DNA of 64,000 bases from Ilyomonas sp964249755 (GTDB taxonomy: Bacteria > Bacteroidota > Bacteroidia > Chitinophagales > Chitinophagaceae): the NCBI GenBank assembly GCA_964249755.1, contig CAXUDB010000003.1, positions 372,001-436,000 of the forward strand, in the 5' to 3' direction. A program made the translations under genes and the position numbers. Each line of letters starts with the position of its first letter. Position 1 is the stretch's first letter. Under the pieces are notes generated by a model. It made no database searches. It was not told the origin of the DNA and was given only the letters and a program-made list of their open reading frames with translations. This document shows, one piece after another, positions 45,589-55,453 of this stretch.

Positions 45589-46083
45589 GTGAGCCTGTAT
45601 AAAAAGATTGGTTTGGGTGGTGGTTGCCACTGGTGCACCGAAGCCGTTTTCGCTTCGCTGAAAGGTGTGCAAAGCGTAGAGCAAGGCTGGATTGCTTCGC
45701 TGCCGCCACACAATGCTTTTTCAGAAGCCGTAGTGGTTATGTATGATGCTTCCGTCATCTCGCTACGCGATTTAATAGAAAATCATTTACTTACGCATTC
45801 ATCCACTTCGCTTCATTCGATGAGAGACAAATATCGCTCGGCAGTGTATTATTTTGATGAGGAAAGCAGGACTGAATCGGAGGCAATATTTAGAGACTTA
45901 CAAAGCCATTTTGAACAATCCGTTATCACGCAGATAATATCTTTTGCAGATTTTAAAGCCTCATTACCCGAGCACCAAAACTATTATTACACTAATCCTG
46001 AAAAACCCTTCTGCACGGTATACATTCAGCCTAAATTAGGAATGCTGCGAAAGAAGTTTTTCAACTTAATGTATGAAGCATAA
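45589..46083 (+). CDS. msrA: Peptide-methionine (S)-S-oxide reductase
   Basis: 164 residues from the GTG at 45589, which has GGAAGGA just upstream; an in-frame TTG at 45565 is an alternative. The catalytic motif GGGCHWCTEAVFASL (Cys13) replaces the usual GCFWG form, a known variant. Later family blocks are VVVMYDASVISLRDLIENHL and HSMRDKYRSAVYY. It repairs oxidised methionine, probably in the cytoplasm since no signal peptide is seen. The gene is divergent from the SDR. Confidence 0.85.
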   Translation: MSLYKKIGLGGGCHWCTEAVFASLKGVQSVEQGWIASLPPHNAFSEAVVVMYDASVISLRDLIENHLLTHSSTSLHSMRDKYRSAVYYFDEESRTESEAIFRDLQSHFEQSVITQIISFADFKASLPEHQNYYYTNPEKPFCTVYIQPKLGMLRKKFFNLMYEA

Positions 46084-46302
46084 AAAAATTTATTGCTTCA
46101 CACAACTTCTTTTCTTTTTTCTGTATCCTTTTGTAACGAATATGATATTTATTGGGCAATGAATGAAGCGGTAGAATGAACCATGTGTCGATACAGGAAT
46201 GAAACAAGTCTTATTTTTTAATACCGGATATAAACAACGAATGGCAACCCTAAACCTTTGCAAAACAAAATACTTTATCGGTTTATCATTTTATAAAAAG
46301 GA

Positions 46303-46839
46303 TTGACAGAGAACGATATTATCAGGGGCTGCATTAAAAGCGATGCTTCCTGCCAGCGAGAACTGTTTAATCAGTATGCCGGCCGGCTGATGACCGTTTG
46401 CCTTCGCTATGCCGGCGACAGGCATGAGGCTGAAGACATCCTGCAGGAAGCGTTTATCATCATTTTTAAGAACATACATCAATACAGGAGTGAAGGAGCG
46501 TTCGACAAATGGCTGAAACGGATTGTGATCAACTGTGCACTGCGATGGATAGAAAAGAAGAAAATCCGTTTTGCAGACCTCAACAACGAAGCAAGTAATA
46601 TCGCTCTCAACGATACTGATGCTTTATCTTCTCTTTCTGAAGAGGAGTTATTGCGGCTTATCCGTGAATTGCCGAATGGTTACCGAATTGTGTTTAACCT
46701 GTACGTGATGGAGGGCTATACCCACGACGAAATTGCTTCTCTCTTACACATCAAACCTGTTACCAGCCGCAGCCAGTTGCTGCAAGCCAAGCGGTGGCTG
46801 CAGCAGCAGATTTTGTCCGTCAAAAAAATGGCATTGTAG
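46303..46839 (+). CDS. ECF-type RNA polymerase sigma factor
   Basis: 178 residues from a TTG start with AAAGGA just upstream. Region 2 (LFNQYAGRLMTVCLRYAGDR, AEDILQEAFIIIFKNI) and region 4 (ELPNGYRIVFNLYVMEGYT, then HDEIASLLHIKPVTSRSQL) are clear. It controls a stress or envelope regulon. The gene 1 base downstream encodes a membrane protein that is probably its anti-sigma/outer-membrane partner. Confidence 0.92.
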   Translation: MTENDIIRGCIKSDASCQRELFNQYAGRLMTVCLRYAGDRHEAEDILQEAFIIIFKNIHQYRSEGAFDKWLKRIVINCALRWIEKKKIRFADLNNEASNIALNDTDALSSLSEEELLRLIRELPNGYRIVFNLYVMEGYTHDEIASLLHIKPVTSRSQLLQAKRWLQQQILSVKKMAL

Positions 46840-46840
46840 T

Positions 46841-48028
46841 ATGATGACTGATAAAGAATACAATGATTTTTTTCGTAGCAGGCTGGATGATTTTTCATCG
46901 GGTGTGTCTGATAAGCTATGGCAAAATATCAATGCCGGTGACAAAAAAAGCAACCGTTTATGGTTGCTTGCAAAGTATATATTGCCTGTCGTTTTCTTAA
47001 TGATGACAGTTAAAACGGCCGATAAAATGGAAACATCGTCGGATAAAAAAATGGTTGCTTACACCACTACCTTACTTTTTGCCAAAACAAAGGATGCGAT
47101 AGCTGAAAAGCAAGAAGAGAAAACAGAAGGCGCAAATGATAAACAACAGGAGGCAGAACTATTAAACTCCACTGGACATCAGTTCATCAACAAAAAACAA
47201 AAACAACTGAAAGCGGGAACAGCAAAGGATTTGCACGAACAACATTCTGCTTTAAATCATAGCCTTATTAATGTCAGTCCGCAAACGCAATCTTATAATT
47301 CAACCGACCATTTACAAGAACAAACCAAAGACAGCACTATCAATACACTTCACTTACCCGCAGCTTCAAAGCCTGACAATCTTAAAAAGCAGGTAGACAG
47401 TGCAGCAGATGTAACAGTAGAAACACACGATGATGCAGACCGCTGGTTCCTGTATCTTTTCGCTTCGCCTGATGTTGCGTTTGCGCACGTAGCAGCTGAC
47501 AACAGCAACTATGAGCAGCTAAGGAATCAACAAGCAAAACAACAGTTTTCTTACACCGCAGGGGCGAAGTTTCGAATCAATATCAACAACCATTTGTCTG
47601 GCAATGTAGGCGTTCAGTATTCGGTGGTAAATCAGCGTGTCGAATTGACGAACAGCATATCAAACAATCATTACAGAAGTCTGGATGTGCCTCTTATTTT
47701 TGGTTATAAGCTTTACAAAAAAAGGCTCGGAATAGAAGCCAATGCAGGCATTATTGTTAATATCAATTCTTCTTATTCAGGATATATTTCATCTATAAAC
47801 AATGATGCGATTGATATACATAAAGTGAATGTTTATAGCAGCAATACATCGGTAAGCTATTATGGAGGTGTGCAGGTCTTGTTCAATCCAAATAAAAGAA
47901 CTACTGCTTTTGCCGAACCGTATTTTAAGTATCAGCCGCGCAGCATCACCAATTCCTTTCAGCCATTTGAAGAGCATGTACAAAAAGCAGGTGTGCTGCT
48001 GGGTATAAGATACCGGTTGAAGAAGTAA
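46841..48028 (+). CDS. Membrane protein downstream of sigma factor, anti-sigma-like head with barrel-like C-terminus
   Basis: 395 residues from the ATG at 46841, 1 base after the sigma stop. The N-terminal 40 residues (KEYNDFFRSRLDDFSSGVSD) resemble the start of sigma-linked Bacteroidota proteins, then one membrane helix (YILPVVFLMMTVK). A disordered Lys/Gln-rich linker (about 70-200) leads to a C-terminal outer-membrane-barrel-like region (GAKFRININNHLSGNVGVQY, ending LLGIRYRLKK). It may span the envelope and pass a signal to the sigma factor. Confidence 0.75.
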   Translation: MMTDKEYNDFFRSRLDDFSSGVSDKLWQNINAGDKKSNRLWLLAKYILPVVFLMMTVKTADKMETSSDKKMVAYTTTLLFAKTKDAIAEKQEEKTEGANDKQQEAELLNSTGHQFINKKQKQLKAGTAKDLHEQHSALNHSLINVSPQTQSYNSTDHLQEQTKDSTINTLHLPAASKPDNLKKQVDSAADVTVETHDDADRWFLYLFASPDVAFAHVAADNSNYEQLRNQQAKQQFSYTAGAKFRININNHLSGNVGVQYSVVNQRVELTNSISNNHYRSLDVPLIFGYKLYKKRLGIEANAGIIVNINSSYSGYISSINNDAIDIHKVNVYSSNTSVSYYGGVQVLFNPNKRTTAFAEPYFKYQPRSITNSFQPFEEHVQKAGVLLGIRYRLKK

Positions 48029-48073
48029 AAATCTATTACGCTCCTCAATAAAAAATGAGACTAAACAAAACAC

Positions 48074-50008
48074 CTACCAGCCAATGCCATAATCTTCTCC
48101 ATTATTGCTGCTGCCGCCCCAAAGCGTTCCGTGTACCCTATCGAAATAAATGGCATTGATGGGACCGCTCGTGCGCCTGCCAAACGAAAGTTGATAACCC
48201 ATTTTTTGCAAAGCAGTCTTAGTTGAATCAGGTGTATTGATGTCAACCAAAATACTTCCGGGATGCGGCATCCTGTCCTTCATCTGCATTCCGCCCAATG
48301 ACAGCCATAACTGGTTAGTGTTGATGTTTGGCGCTTCGGTTGCTTCCTGTACCGTCATGTTAAACTCAACAAGATTTAAAAAGAATTGCAGCAGATTCTG
48401 GTCCTGCGTATCGCCACCTTGCACGGCAAAGGCAGCATACGGCTTCCCATCTTTTAAAGCCAGCGATGGCGTGAGCGTAACACGCGGCCGCTTGCCCGGC
48501 TGCACCACGTTGAAAGGATCAATCATAGAATCGAGTACAAAGCTTTGCATACGCTGACTCATACCCACACCTGTATGCCCGGCAATGCAGGCTGGCGTCC
48601 ATCCGCCACTTGGCGTAACCGATACCACCCAACCGCTGCTGTCTGCCGCTTCAATGCTGGTAGTGCCGCGCCACAAACGGTCTTTATAAAGGCTATCTTC
48701 TAATAATGTGTTGGCGACATATAAATCATCTTCAGCAGTGTAAATCATCGAAGTTTTCTGGTCGTGTTTGGGTAAAAACTGGTTGCTCTTTTTCGAGGTT
48801 GTATCTGTTAACGATTTTCTTTTTTGGAGTAATGACAGATAAGGATTTGTTTTTCCTTCATACCCGTATGGATTACCTGGAAAAACGTCTGCGTTATTCT
48901 TACTCGTGTCAATCAGCTTCGCTCTTTCTTTTGCATACTCTTTATTCAGCAAGCCTTGCATAGGCGGTTGGGTGAAGTATGGATCGCCATAATAAAAATC
49001 CCGGTCGGCAAAGGCAAGGCTCATCGTTTGATACACCGTATTGATGTATTGCGGCGAGTTATAACCCATCCCCTTTACATCAAAATTCTCCAGAATGTTC
49101 AGGCTTTGCAGCATTGCCGGTCCCTGTGTCCACGCTTGTAGTTTATATACTTCAACGCCTTTATAATTTACATGCAGTGGCTCTTCTTCCACCGGCTTCC
49201 ATTTTGCCAGATCTTCTTTTGTTATTAAGCCGCCCTGTTCTCTACAGCCACGCACAAATTCATCCCCGATATCACCTTTATAAAAACGGTCGTAAGCCGC
49301 CATGATGGCTTCTTTGCGGCTCTTGCCTCCTTGCAATGCCCGTTGTTCTGCCTCTACCATCTTTGATAAGGTAGAGAGCAAATCTTTTTGCACAAACAGC
49401 TCTCCTGCTTCCGGTGCTTCCCGCTGTTCGCCCAAGTGCGGGAAGAACACCGCTTTGCTATACGGCCACTCTTTTATCATCCTTTTATTGCGCTCAAAAT
49501 TGTTAGCGGTTTCGGCTTCTATGGGGTATCCGGCAGCCATCTCCATAGCCGGTTTCAACACTTGTTTCAGGCTCATGGTTCCATAGTTGGCAAGCATTAA
49601 ACACAAGCCACCTGGTGTGCCTGGTGTTACTGCCGACAGCGGTCCATATTCCGGTGGAAATGAATAGCCTTTGCTCTTAAAAAAATTAACCGTAGCTCCG
49701 GTAGGCGCCATGCCTAAAGCACTAATTGCAATTACTTTTTTGGTGTTGGGATTATAGATTAAGGCCTGCGTTTCGCCGCCCCAGCTTAATACATCCCACA
49801 TGGTGCAAACGGCAGCCAGCATGGCGCAGGCCGCATCTACTGCATTGCCACCCCGCTCGAATATTTTCGCGCCGGCTTCGGCTGCCAGTGGCTTGCCGGT
49901 GATTGCCATCCAGTGCCTGCCATGCAGCGGTGGCTTTTGCGTTTGTTGCGCGATAATAGATACGAAAGAAAACAGCGATAGCGCGAAGAATAGAGATGTT
50001 TTTTTCAT
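48074..50008 (-). CDS. ggt: Gamma-glutamyltranspeptidase
   Basis: 644 residues from the ATG at 50008, which opens a signal peptide (LFFALSLFSFVSIIAQQ). Family blocks are GRHWMAITGKPLAAEAG, GGNAVDAACAM and GPLSAVTPGTPGG. The catalytic Thr region is GTTSIEAADSSG, and ALKDGKPYAAFAVQGGDTQD lies in the small subunit. It cleaves gamma-glutamyl bonds of glutathione in the periplasm after self-processing at the Thr. The Thr-Thr-Ser form of the nucleophile motif, in place of Thr-Thr-His, is less common. Confidence 0.92.
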   Translation of the reverse strand: MKKTSLFFALSLFSFVSIIAQQTQKPPLHGRHWMAITGKPLAAEAGAKIFERGGNAVDAACAMLAAVCTMWDVLSWGGETQALIYNPNTKKVIAISALGMAPTGATVNFFKSKGYSFPPEYGPLSAVTPGTPGGLCLMLANYGTMSLKQVLKPAMEMAAGYPIEAETANNFERNKRMIKEWPYSKAVFFPHLGEQREAPEAGELFVQKDLLSTLSKMVEAEQRALQGGKSRKEAIMAAYDRFYKGDIGDEFVRGCREQGGLITKEDLAKWKPVEEEPLHVNYKGVEVYKLQAWTQGPAMLQSLNILENFDVKGMGYNSPQYINTVYQTMSLAFADRDFYYGDPYFTQPPMQGLLNKEYAKERAKLIDTSKNNADVFPGNPYGYEGKTNPYLSLLQKRKSLTDTTSKKSNQFLPKHDQKTSMIYTAEDDLYVANTLLEDSLYKDRLWRGTTSIEAADSSGWVVSVTPSGGWTPACIAGHTGVGMSQRMQSFVLDSMIDPFNVVQPGKRPRVTLTPSLALKDGKPYAAFAVQGGDTQDQNLLQFFLNLVEFNMTVQEATEAPNINTNQLWLSLGGMQMKDRMPHPGSILVDINTPDSTKTALQKMGYQLSFGRRTSGPINAIYFDRVHGTLWGGSSNNGEDYGIGW

Positions 50009-50220
50009 AGTGAGTGGCTTGACGAATGAATGAAAAACCGGAAGTATAAATGTAAGGCAGAATCTTGTTTTGTTCTTTCTTAAACAAACAAATAACAGGA
50101 GCGAATCGGGTGGACCTAGCACAGAGTTAAAGATATAAAGGAGAAAATAAAATCTCTGTTGTCTCTGTTACCTCCGTGCGAACCCTCTCTTTGTTTTCTC
50201 TTGTCTTTTATCTCTGGAAG

Positions 50221-51786
50221 TTATTTCAGGCAAGCGCCGACACCTTTCTTCTTTATGGGTAAATAATTGAAGTCAACACCACCATCATCAATATGAAATA
50301 ATAGCTGTAAATCAATACCCGCATGACTTAGCGCTGTTGTATTACGCAATTGATAATGATTAAATGAAGAAAGCAGAGAAGCGCTTTTAACTAAGGTATT
50401 ACCAGCGTTGATAAACAAAGGTTCTACATTCAGTCCCTGCAACTTTCCGTTTCTATATTCTCTGTTTCGCTGCTTTGTCCAATGAACAAAATCGGTTGTG
50501 CTGTCAATCCGGAAACCATACGTCAAGCTCCACCAGTCGTTGCCTAAGAACACATCCTTTTCATAATCACCCCGCAGCAACGATTCCTTCGCTACAAAAA
50601 TGTTATTGTAAAATTGGAAACCGCTGTGCTCGCTCTCCGAAGCATAAGCTACTGCATTGCCGGTGCTGTTATAAAGTGTATTGTTATAAAACAAAAAGTT
50701 GTTGAACTGAGATGAATCGTGCGAGCTGTTCCATATATACGCAGCCGCATGAGCCGCCGATACATTGCCATCATCTTCGCTGATGCAAAAGCGAATTACA
50801 TTATCATGCCAAGGCGAAGCGCCATCGTATTGAAAGATGCCAAACGCGCTTCCGGAATTTCTGTAAGACAAACAATATTGAATAATAGAATTGGTAGTGC
50901 CACCATCCAGATCATAACCACCACCGTCTTCGCCGCCTTTGGAGGTTTTATTTTCATAAGAAATGCAATGCTGAATCACCACAATGTCGGCTTCGAAACA
51001 CCAGATGCCAACCGGTCCGTTTCCGGTGCGCGGCATGTCCCATCCGTTGCTGTTCGCCACGCAGCTATCTATCAGAACATTTGTACAAAAACCCGCCAGA
51101 ATACCATTGCCGCTGTGGTTGCTAAAATTGGTCGGGTCGCCGGGGTTGTTCTCTGCATGGCAGCCGATAATTTGTATGTCTTTGCAATGCAGTTTATCGC
51201 CGTATTCGCCGGAAATATAAATGCCGCTAAAGCCATTGTCGTGTGCATATACATCATTCGCTTTTACGGTGAAGGAATTATGTATCAGCAAACCTGCTTT
51301 TTGAAAGCGGGCTATATCCATATGCTTTATCTGAATGTGATGACTGTTGTTCACAATCAGCCCGTCTTTTGTATTACCTTCTTTCCTGCCCGAACCAATA
51401 AGTATAATATTGCTGCAGAGAAGATAAGAGCAACTATCCATAACAATGGCAGCACTGTCTTTTGCATTAATGATACACCGCTTCTTACCATAAGATCGAA
51501 TGATAACCGGCAATTGATCATTGCCATGAATGCGATGCAATTGCAGGGTTCCGTTCAACGTATCGCCACCGTTTAAATACACAACATCGCCGGGCATGAG
51601 TTGAAGGTTGTTTATCTTATCCAACGTCTTCCATGGGTGTTGTAATGAACCATCATTGTTATCATCTCCCCTCAGGCTGATGTAGAAAATTCGGGAATGA
51701 CCCGGCGCCGGTAAAGCATAACTATTTACAATTGAAAAATCATAGACCAGAATGATGGCAAAAACAAATAACCTCACTGATTTCAT
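50221..51786 (-). CDS. Secreted parallel beta-helix protein (polysaccharide-lyase-like)
   Basis: 521 residues from the ATG at 51786; signal peptide to about residue 25. The N-terminal block (YISLRGDDNNDGSLQHPWKT, then PGDVVYLNGGDT) is typical of right-handed beta-helix (DUF1565/pectate-lyase-like) proteins, with many N/S/H-rich turns after. It lies just downstream of a GH39-like enzyme on the same strand (the reading frames overlap slightly only if the earliest start is used), so it is likely involved in the same glycan degradation. Confidence 0.82.
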   Translation of the reverse strand: MKSVRLFVFAIILVYDFSIVNSYALPAPGHSRIFYISLRGDDNNDGSLQHPWKTLDKINNLQLMPGDVVYLNGGDTLNGTLQLHRIHGNDQLPVIIRSYGKKRCIINAKDSAAIVMDSCSYLLCSNIILIGSGRKEGNTKDGLIVNNSHHIQIKHMDIARFQKAGLLIHNSFTVKANDVYAHDNGFSGIYISGEYGDKLHCKDIQIIGCHAENNPGDPTNFSNHSGNGILAGFCTNVLIDSCVANSNGWDMPRTGNGPVGIWCFEADIVVIQHCISYENKTSKGGEDGGGYDLDGGTTNSIIQYCLSYRNSGSAFGIFQYDGASPWHDNVIRFCISEDDGNVSAAHAAAYIWNSSHDSSQFNNFLFYNNTLYNSTGNAVAYASESEHSGFQFYNNIFVAKESLLRGDYEKDVFLGNDWWSLTYGFRIDSTTDFVHWTKQRNREYRNGKLQGLNVEPLFINAGNTLVKSASLLSSFNHYQLRNTTALSHAGIDLQLLFHIDDGGVDFNYLPIKKKGVGACLK

Positions 51787-51809
51787 CGCGTTGTTTTTAT
51801 CAGATTCAT

Positions 51810-53567
51810 TCACCAATCTATTTTAATCAACTCAACTGCCTGTCGTTGTAGATGTATAGTGACAGATGTATTGCCCCTCTGCACATTTATCTTCTTTGGC
51901 GGCGTGCTCATCTGTAACCGGCCTTGCTGTTCCAGCAGCGCATATTGTTCTTTGGTTAATGATTGCGGCGAACCCATTCTCTTCCACGCTTCATAGGCAT
52001 TGCTGTGCGTGCTGTCAATGCAATACTGCGTAAGAGTTGCGCGGGAAGAAGGAATGCCCCTTATAGAGACCTGCACTGTTTCGGCTGCATCTTTTTTATC
52101 TTCATCGCCATAGTTCCAAATCATGATGGCAGCGCTGTGTTTATCCTTTGCAGCCAATACGCCAATATCTGTTTGCGCCTTGCGGATGCTTGAATCTACA
52201 ACGGTTTGCAACGGATACATGCGTTCGCTTTCTGCCAGCAACCTTTTCCCTTTCATCATCCCAAACATGCGAAAGACATTGAGTACGGGCTTGTCAATTC
52301 CGTTGGTCGCCAAATCGCGGAAGCCCGCAAACAAGGGTTGGTCTTCAAACTCAAATGACCAGGATACCGCGCCCAATAGATCTTTGTTGTATTCATCTGC
52401 CAATGCATAAATGCGAGCAAACGAAGCCGCCGTATAGCTTGAATACATCGTACCGTTGCGATACGCATTTTCGGGGTTGGTAGTCATGCCGCAGGCAGCA
52501 CAACCTTCAGGATCGCACTCGCCGATAATAACCGGAAGTTTCGCCAGTTCAGGATACTTGCGGATCACTTCAAAATGGTCGCGGATGTTGCGAAGCTGCG
52601 TGCCCATGTTCATCACTACGGTGCCGTTCACTACTCTTGGTGAGCCTTTGGCATGAAACAAAACGGCATCGAGCGGCGAGCCAATGGCGCCCGTTACATA
52701 GTTGGTATCACGCAAACAATGATGCAGGAACGCATCTGAAAATTGGGTGCCTCCGCCCGTTGCGTTGCAACCTCCGATCCTTGCTGTTGGCAAGGCTTTC
52801 TTCACACCTGCAGCGGCATAATCATACAACTTAAAAAACTCTTCCTGTGTTCCTTTCCAGTAAAAACCGTCTGGTTCGTTCCATACTTCCCACCACCAGC
52901 TTTCCACTTCCTTTTTGCCCCATTTCTTCACACAGTGCATTACCCATTGATATACCAGTTCTTGCCATTTATTGTAATCTTTTGGCGGGTAAGCCCAGCC
53001 GGTAATAATCCGGTCGTAAGGCAAGCCCGGCTTCCAGTCGTGTTGATAAGGTTCGGGTCGGGTGGACAATGCCTGCGGCATAAAACCAATCTGTGCCAGC
53101 GGCTTCATGCCGCGTTGAATATAAGTGTCGAAGATGCTATCAACGATATGCCAGTTGTATACCGCATTGCCATGGCTGTCTTCTGTATAAACATTAGTGG
53201 AACCCCATTTTAAAGCCGGTGTTCCATCGCCGGAAGTCAGCAGGTTGTGCGTGCGCACATATATTGGAACAGGGCTCAGGGCAGATATTTCTGATAACAG
53301 CTTCCTGCCATCTTTCATATAGGTGTAATTCGGTTCATCGTAGCCAAACCAAGCCCAAATAGGCTTCATATCAGCAACGGGTTTATGAATGTCAACCTGA
53401 ATTTGCACGGGTTTGCGATGGTTGGTTTGCGAAAAGCCAGGTACAGATGTGAAGATTGAAAGCAACAACAGGACAATTTGTTTATTACAAACAAATCCTT
53501 TTGTGCTGTGATGAAAATGAGATACATCTTCAGCAGAAAGAAGACGTTTAATTTGCTTTGCAAGCAT
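51810..53567 (-). CDS. GH39-family glycoside hydrolase (beta-xylosidase-like), secreted
   Basis: 585 residues from the ATG at 53567; 20 or more residues precede the hydrophobic leader (VLLLLSIFTSVPGFSQ), so the true start is uncertain. GH39 features are the acid/base motif EVWNEPD and the nucleophile motif LPVIIGECDPEG, with a TIM-barrel of fitting length. Family members act on beta-xylosides or alpha-L-iduronides. The partner gene downstream is a beta-helix protein. It is divergent from the ABC exporter. Confidence 0.9.
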   Translation of the reverse strand: MLAKQIKRLLSAEDVSHFHHSTKGFVCNKQIVLLLLSIFTSVPGFSQTNHRKPVQIQVDIHKPVADMKPIWAWFGYDEPNYTYMKDGRKLLSEISALSPVPIYVRTHNLLTSGDGTPALKWGSTNVYTEDSHGNAVYNWHIVDSIFDTYIQRGMKPLAQIGFMPQALSTRPEPYQHDWKPGLPYDRIITGWAYPPKDYNKWQELVYQWVMHCVKKWGKKEVESWWWEVWNEPDGFYWKGTQEEFFKLYDYAAAGVKKALPTARIGGCNATGGGTQFSDAFLHHCLRDTNYVTGAIGSPLDAVLFHAKGSPRVVNGTVVMNMGTQLRNIRDHFEVIRKYPELAKLPVIIGECDPEGCAACGMTTNPENAYRNGTMYSSYTAASFARIYALADEYNKDLLGAVSWSFEFEDQPLFAGFRDLATNGIDKPVLNVFRMFGMMKGKRLLAESERMYPLQTVVDSSIRKAQTDIGVLAAKDKHSAAIMIWNYGDEDKKDAAETVQVSIRGIPSSRATLTQYCIDSTHSNAYEAWKRMGSPQSLTKEQYALLEQQGRLQMSTPPKKINVQRGNTSVTIHLQRQAVELIKIDW

Positions 53568-53677
53568 ATTTGTTGGATCAGGCCACAAGATAGTTATACC
53601 GGTAAAGTAAAACCGAAAGATAATCGTTCTGATAAGCAGATAGAATATTCAAAACATTCGTATTTATTACTCCCATT

Positions 53678-53685
53678 TATCTTTG
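53678..53685 (+). promoter_or_regulatory. Candidate -7 box for the ABC exporter operon
   Basis: TATCTTTG fits TAnnTTTG, 38 bases before the ATG at 53723. No clear TTG is seen at -33. Confidence 0.4.
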
Positions 53686-53722
53686 ACTTACTATCCGCAC
53701 TGTATGGTGCCCGCATTTCACT

Positions 53723-55453
53723 ATGAAAAAAGAAAACAAAGGTCCCGGTGTTCTCTCGTTGCTTAAAGATTATTGGGGCCTAGTGCTGCTGTTGTTGCTG
53801 TTCACCTTATTAGGCAATGCATTTAACCTTTGGCTTCCCAAACTCATTTCGCGCGGCATTGATGCCTACAGCAACCGGCATTTTTCTTACCAAGATATCA
53901 TTCTCCAGTTTACAATCTCAGTGGCGTGCATTTTTGTTTTCAGCTATTTGCAAAGCATTATACAAACATATGTGTCGGAGCGTGTGGCAAGAGAACTCAG
54001 AAGCCGTTTGTCCGACAAGCTTTCTCGGCAGAGTTATGCCTTTATTGAAACTGCAAATCCTGCCAAGCTGTTAACCAACCTAACTGCCGATGTGGACTCT
54101 ATTAAACTCTTTATTTCGCAGGCGATCGTGTCGGTAGTTTCCTCCCTATTTATCATTGTCGGCGCAAGTATCCTGCTCATTGGTATTGACTGGAAATTAG
54201 CCCTTTGCGTTATCGCTATCATACCCATCATCGGTACTACTTTTTTTCTGGTGCTGCGCAAAGTGAGGGCGTTATTCAAGCAAAGCCGCGAAGTAATAGA
54301 CTGGCTGAATAAAGTAATTAATGAAAGCATTTTGGGCGCTGCCCTGATACGCGTTATTAATGCCCAGCAACCCGAGTTTCAGAAGTTTTTAGAAGCCAAT
54401 ACAAAAGCCAAAAGCTTGGGTCTTTCTATTTTGAAATTATTCGCAACGCTCATTCCCGTTATCACGTTTACGGCGAATGCTGCCATGCTTTCCATCCTTG
54501 CTTTGGGCGGTCGCTTTGTGATCAACGGCAGCATGACGCTCGGCAATTTTGCAGCGTTCAACAGTTATCTTGCCATGCTCATCTTCCCGATTCTTATCAT
54601 TGGTTTTATGAGCAATGTCATTGCGCAGGCAACCGCTTCGTTTGAGCGCATCAGCGGCATTCTTGCTACACCGGATCCTGCTGAAACAGGCACGCTTGCT
54701 ACGCCTCTTAAAGGCAACATAGAAGTAAAAGGCGTAAACCTTTCTTATGGTCAAACACCGGTGCTGAAAGACCTTTCATTCGGCATTGCTGCCGGTTCAA
54801 GAACCGCGATCATCGGACCAACGGCAGCCGGCAAAACTCAATTGCTTTACCTGTTGTCGGGTCTCACGCAGCCTTCTTCAGGAACGATACTGTATGACGG
54901 GCACCGCATCGCCGATTATAAAGGTCAAACCTTTTACGGCAGTTTAGGACTTGTGTTCCAGGATAGCATTCTCTTTAACATGAGCCTGCGCGAGAACATT
55001 GCTTTCAGCGACACTATTACGGATGAAGCTTTGCAAAAAGCAATAGATACAGCCGAACTGGAAGACTTCATTGCCACCCTGCCCGAAGGTGGAGATACGA
55101 TTGTATCAGAGCGCGGCACCTCTCTTTCCGGTGGGCAGAAGCAGCGCATTATGCTGGCACGCGCACTGGCAGTAAATCCTACTATATTGTTGCTGGACGA
55201 TTTTACCGCGCGGGTGGACAATAATACAGAACAAAAAATCCTGCAAAACATACAACGCAATTATCCCAACCTCACGCTGGTTTCGGTAACGCAGAAAATA
55301 ACTACGGCAGAATCTTACGACGAAATCATCCTGCTGATGGAAGGCGAAATCATTGGTAGGGGAACGCATCATCAACTGATGCAAACCAGTCCTGAATACG
55401 TGCAATTATTCAACTCACAGCAAAGCACCAGCCGCTATGAATTACAATCTTAA
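53723..55453 (+). CDS. ABC exporter half-transporter, degenerate ATPase site
   Basis: 576 residues. Six membrane helices in the first 300, then an NBD: Walker A GPTAAGKTQ (about 366-374), signature LSGGQKQR, Walker B LLLDDFTARVD. The catalytic Glu is Asp, and the H-loop His is Gln (SVTQKITTAE). With the next gene (17-base overlap) it forms a heterodimeric exporter with one canonical and one degenerate ATP site. Substrate unknown; drug, lipid or peptide export are all possible. Confidence 0.92.
   Translation: MKKENKGPGVLSLLKDYWGLVLLLLLFTLLGNAFNLWLPKLISRGIDAYSNRHFSYQDIILQFTISVACIFVFSYLQSIIQTYVSERVARELRSRLSDKLSRQSYAFIETANPAKLLTNLTADVDSIKLFISQAIVSVVSSLFIIVGASILLIGIDWKLALCVIAIIPIIGTTFFLVLRKVRALFKQSREVIDWLNKVINESILGAALIRVINAQQPEFQKFLEANTKAKSLGLSILKLFATLIPVITFTANAAMLSILALGGRFVINGSMTLGNFAAFNSYLAMLIFPILIIGFMSNVIAQATASFERISGILATPDPAETGTLATPLKGNIEVKGVNLSYGQTPVLKDLSFGIAAGSRTAIIGPTAAGKTQLLYLLSGLTQPSSGTILYDGHRIADYKGQTFYGSLGLVFQDSILFNMSLRENIAFSDTITDEALQKAIDTAELEDFIATLPEGGDTIVSERGTSLSGGQKQRIMLARALAVNPTILLLDDFTARVDNNTEQKILQNIQRNYPNLTLVSVTQKITTAESYDEIILLMEGEIIGRGTHHQLMQTSPEYVQLFNSQQSTSRYELQS

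Noticed and set aside
50719..51576. 285-aa plus-strand ORF
   Set aside because: It lies wholly antisense to the beta-helix gene, which has clear signal peptide and repeats.
52743..53213. 156-aa plus-strand ORF
   Set aside because: It is a shadow of the GH39 gene on the other strand.
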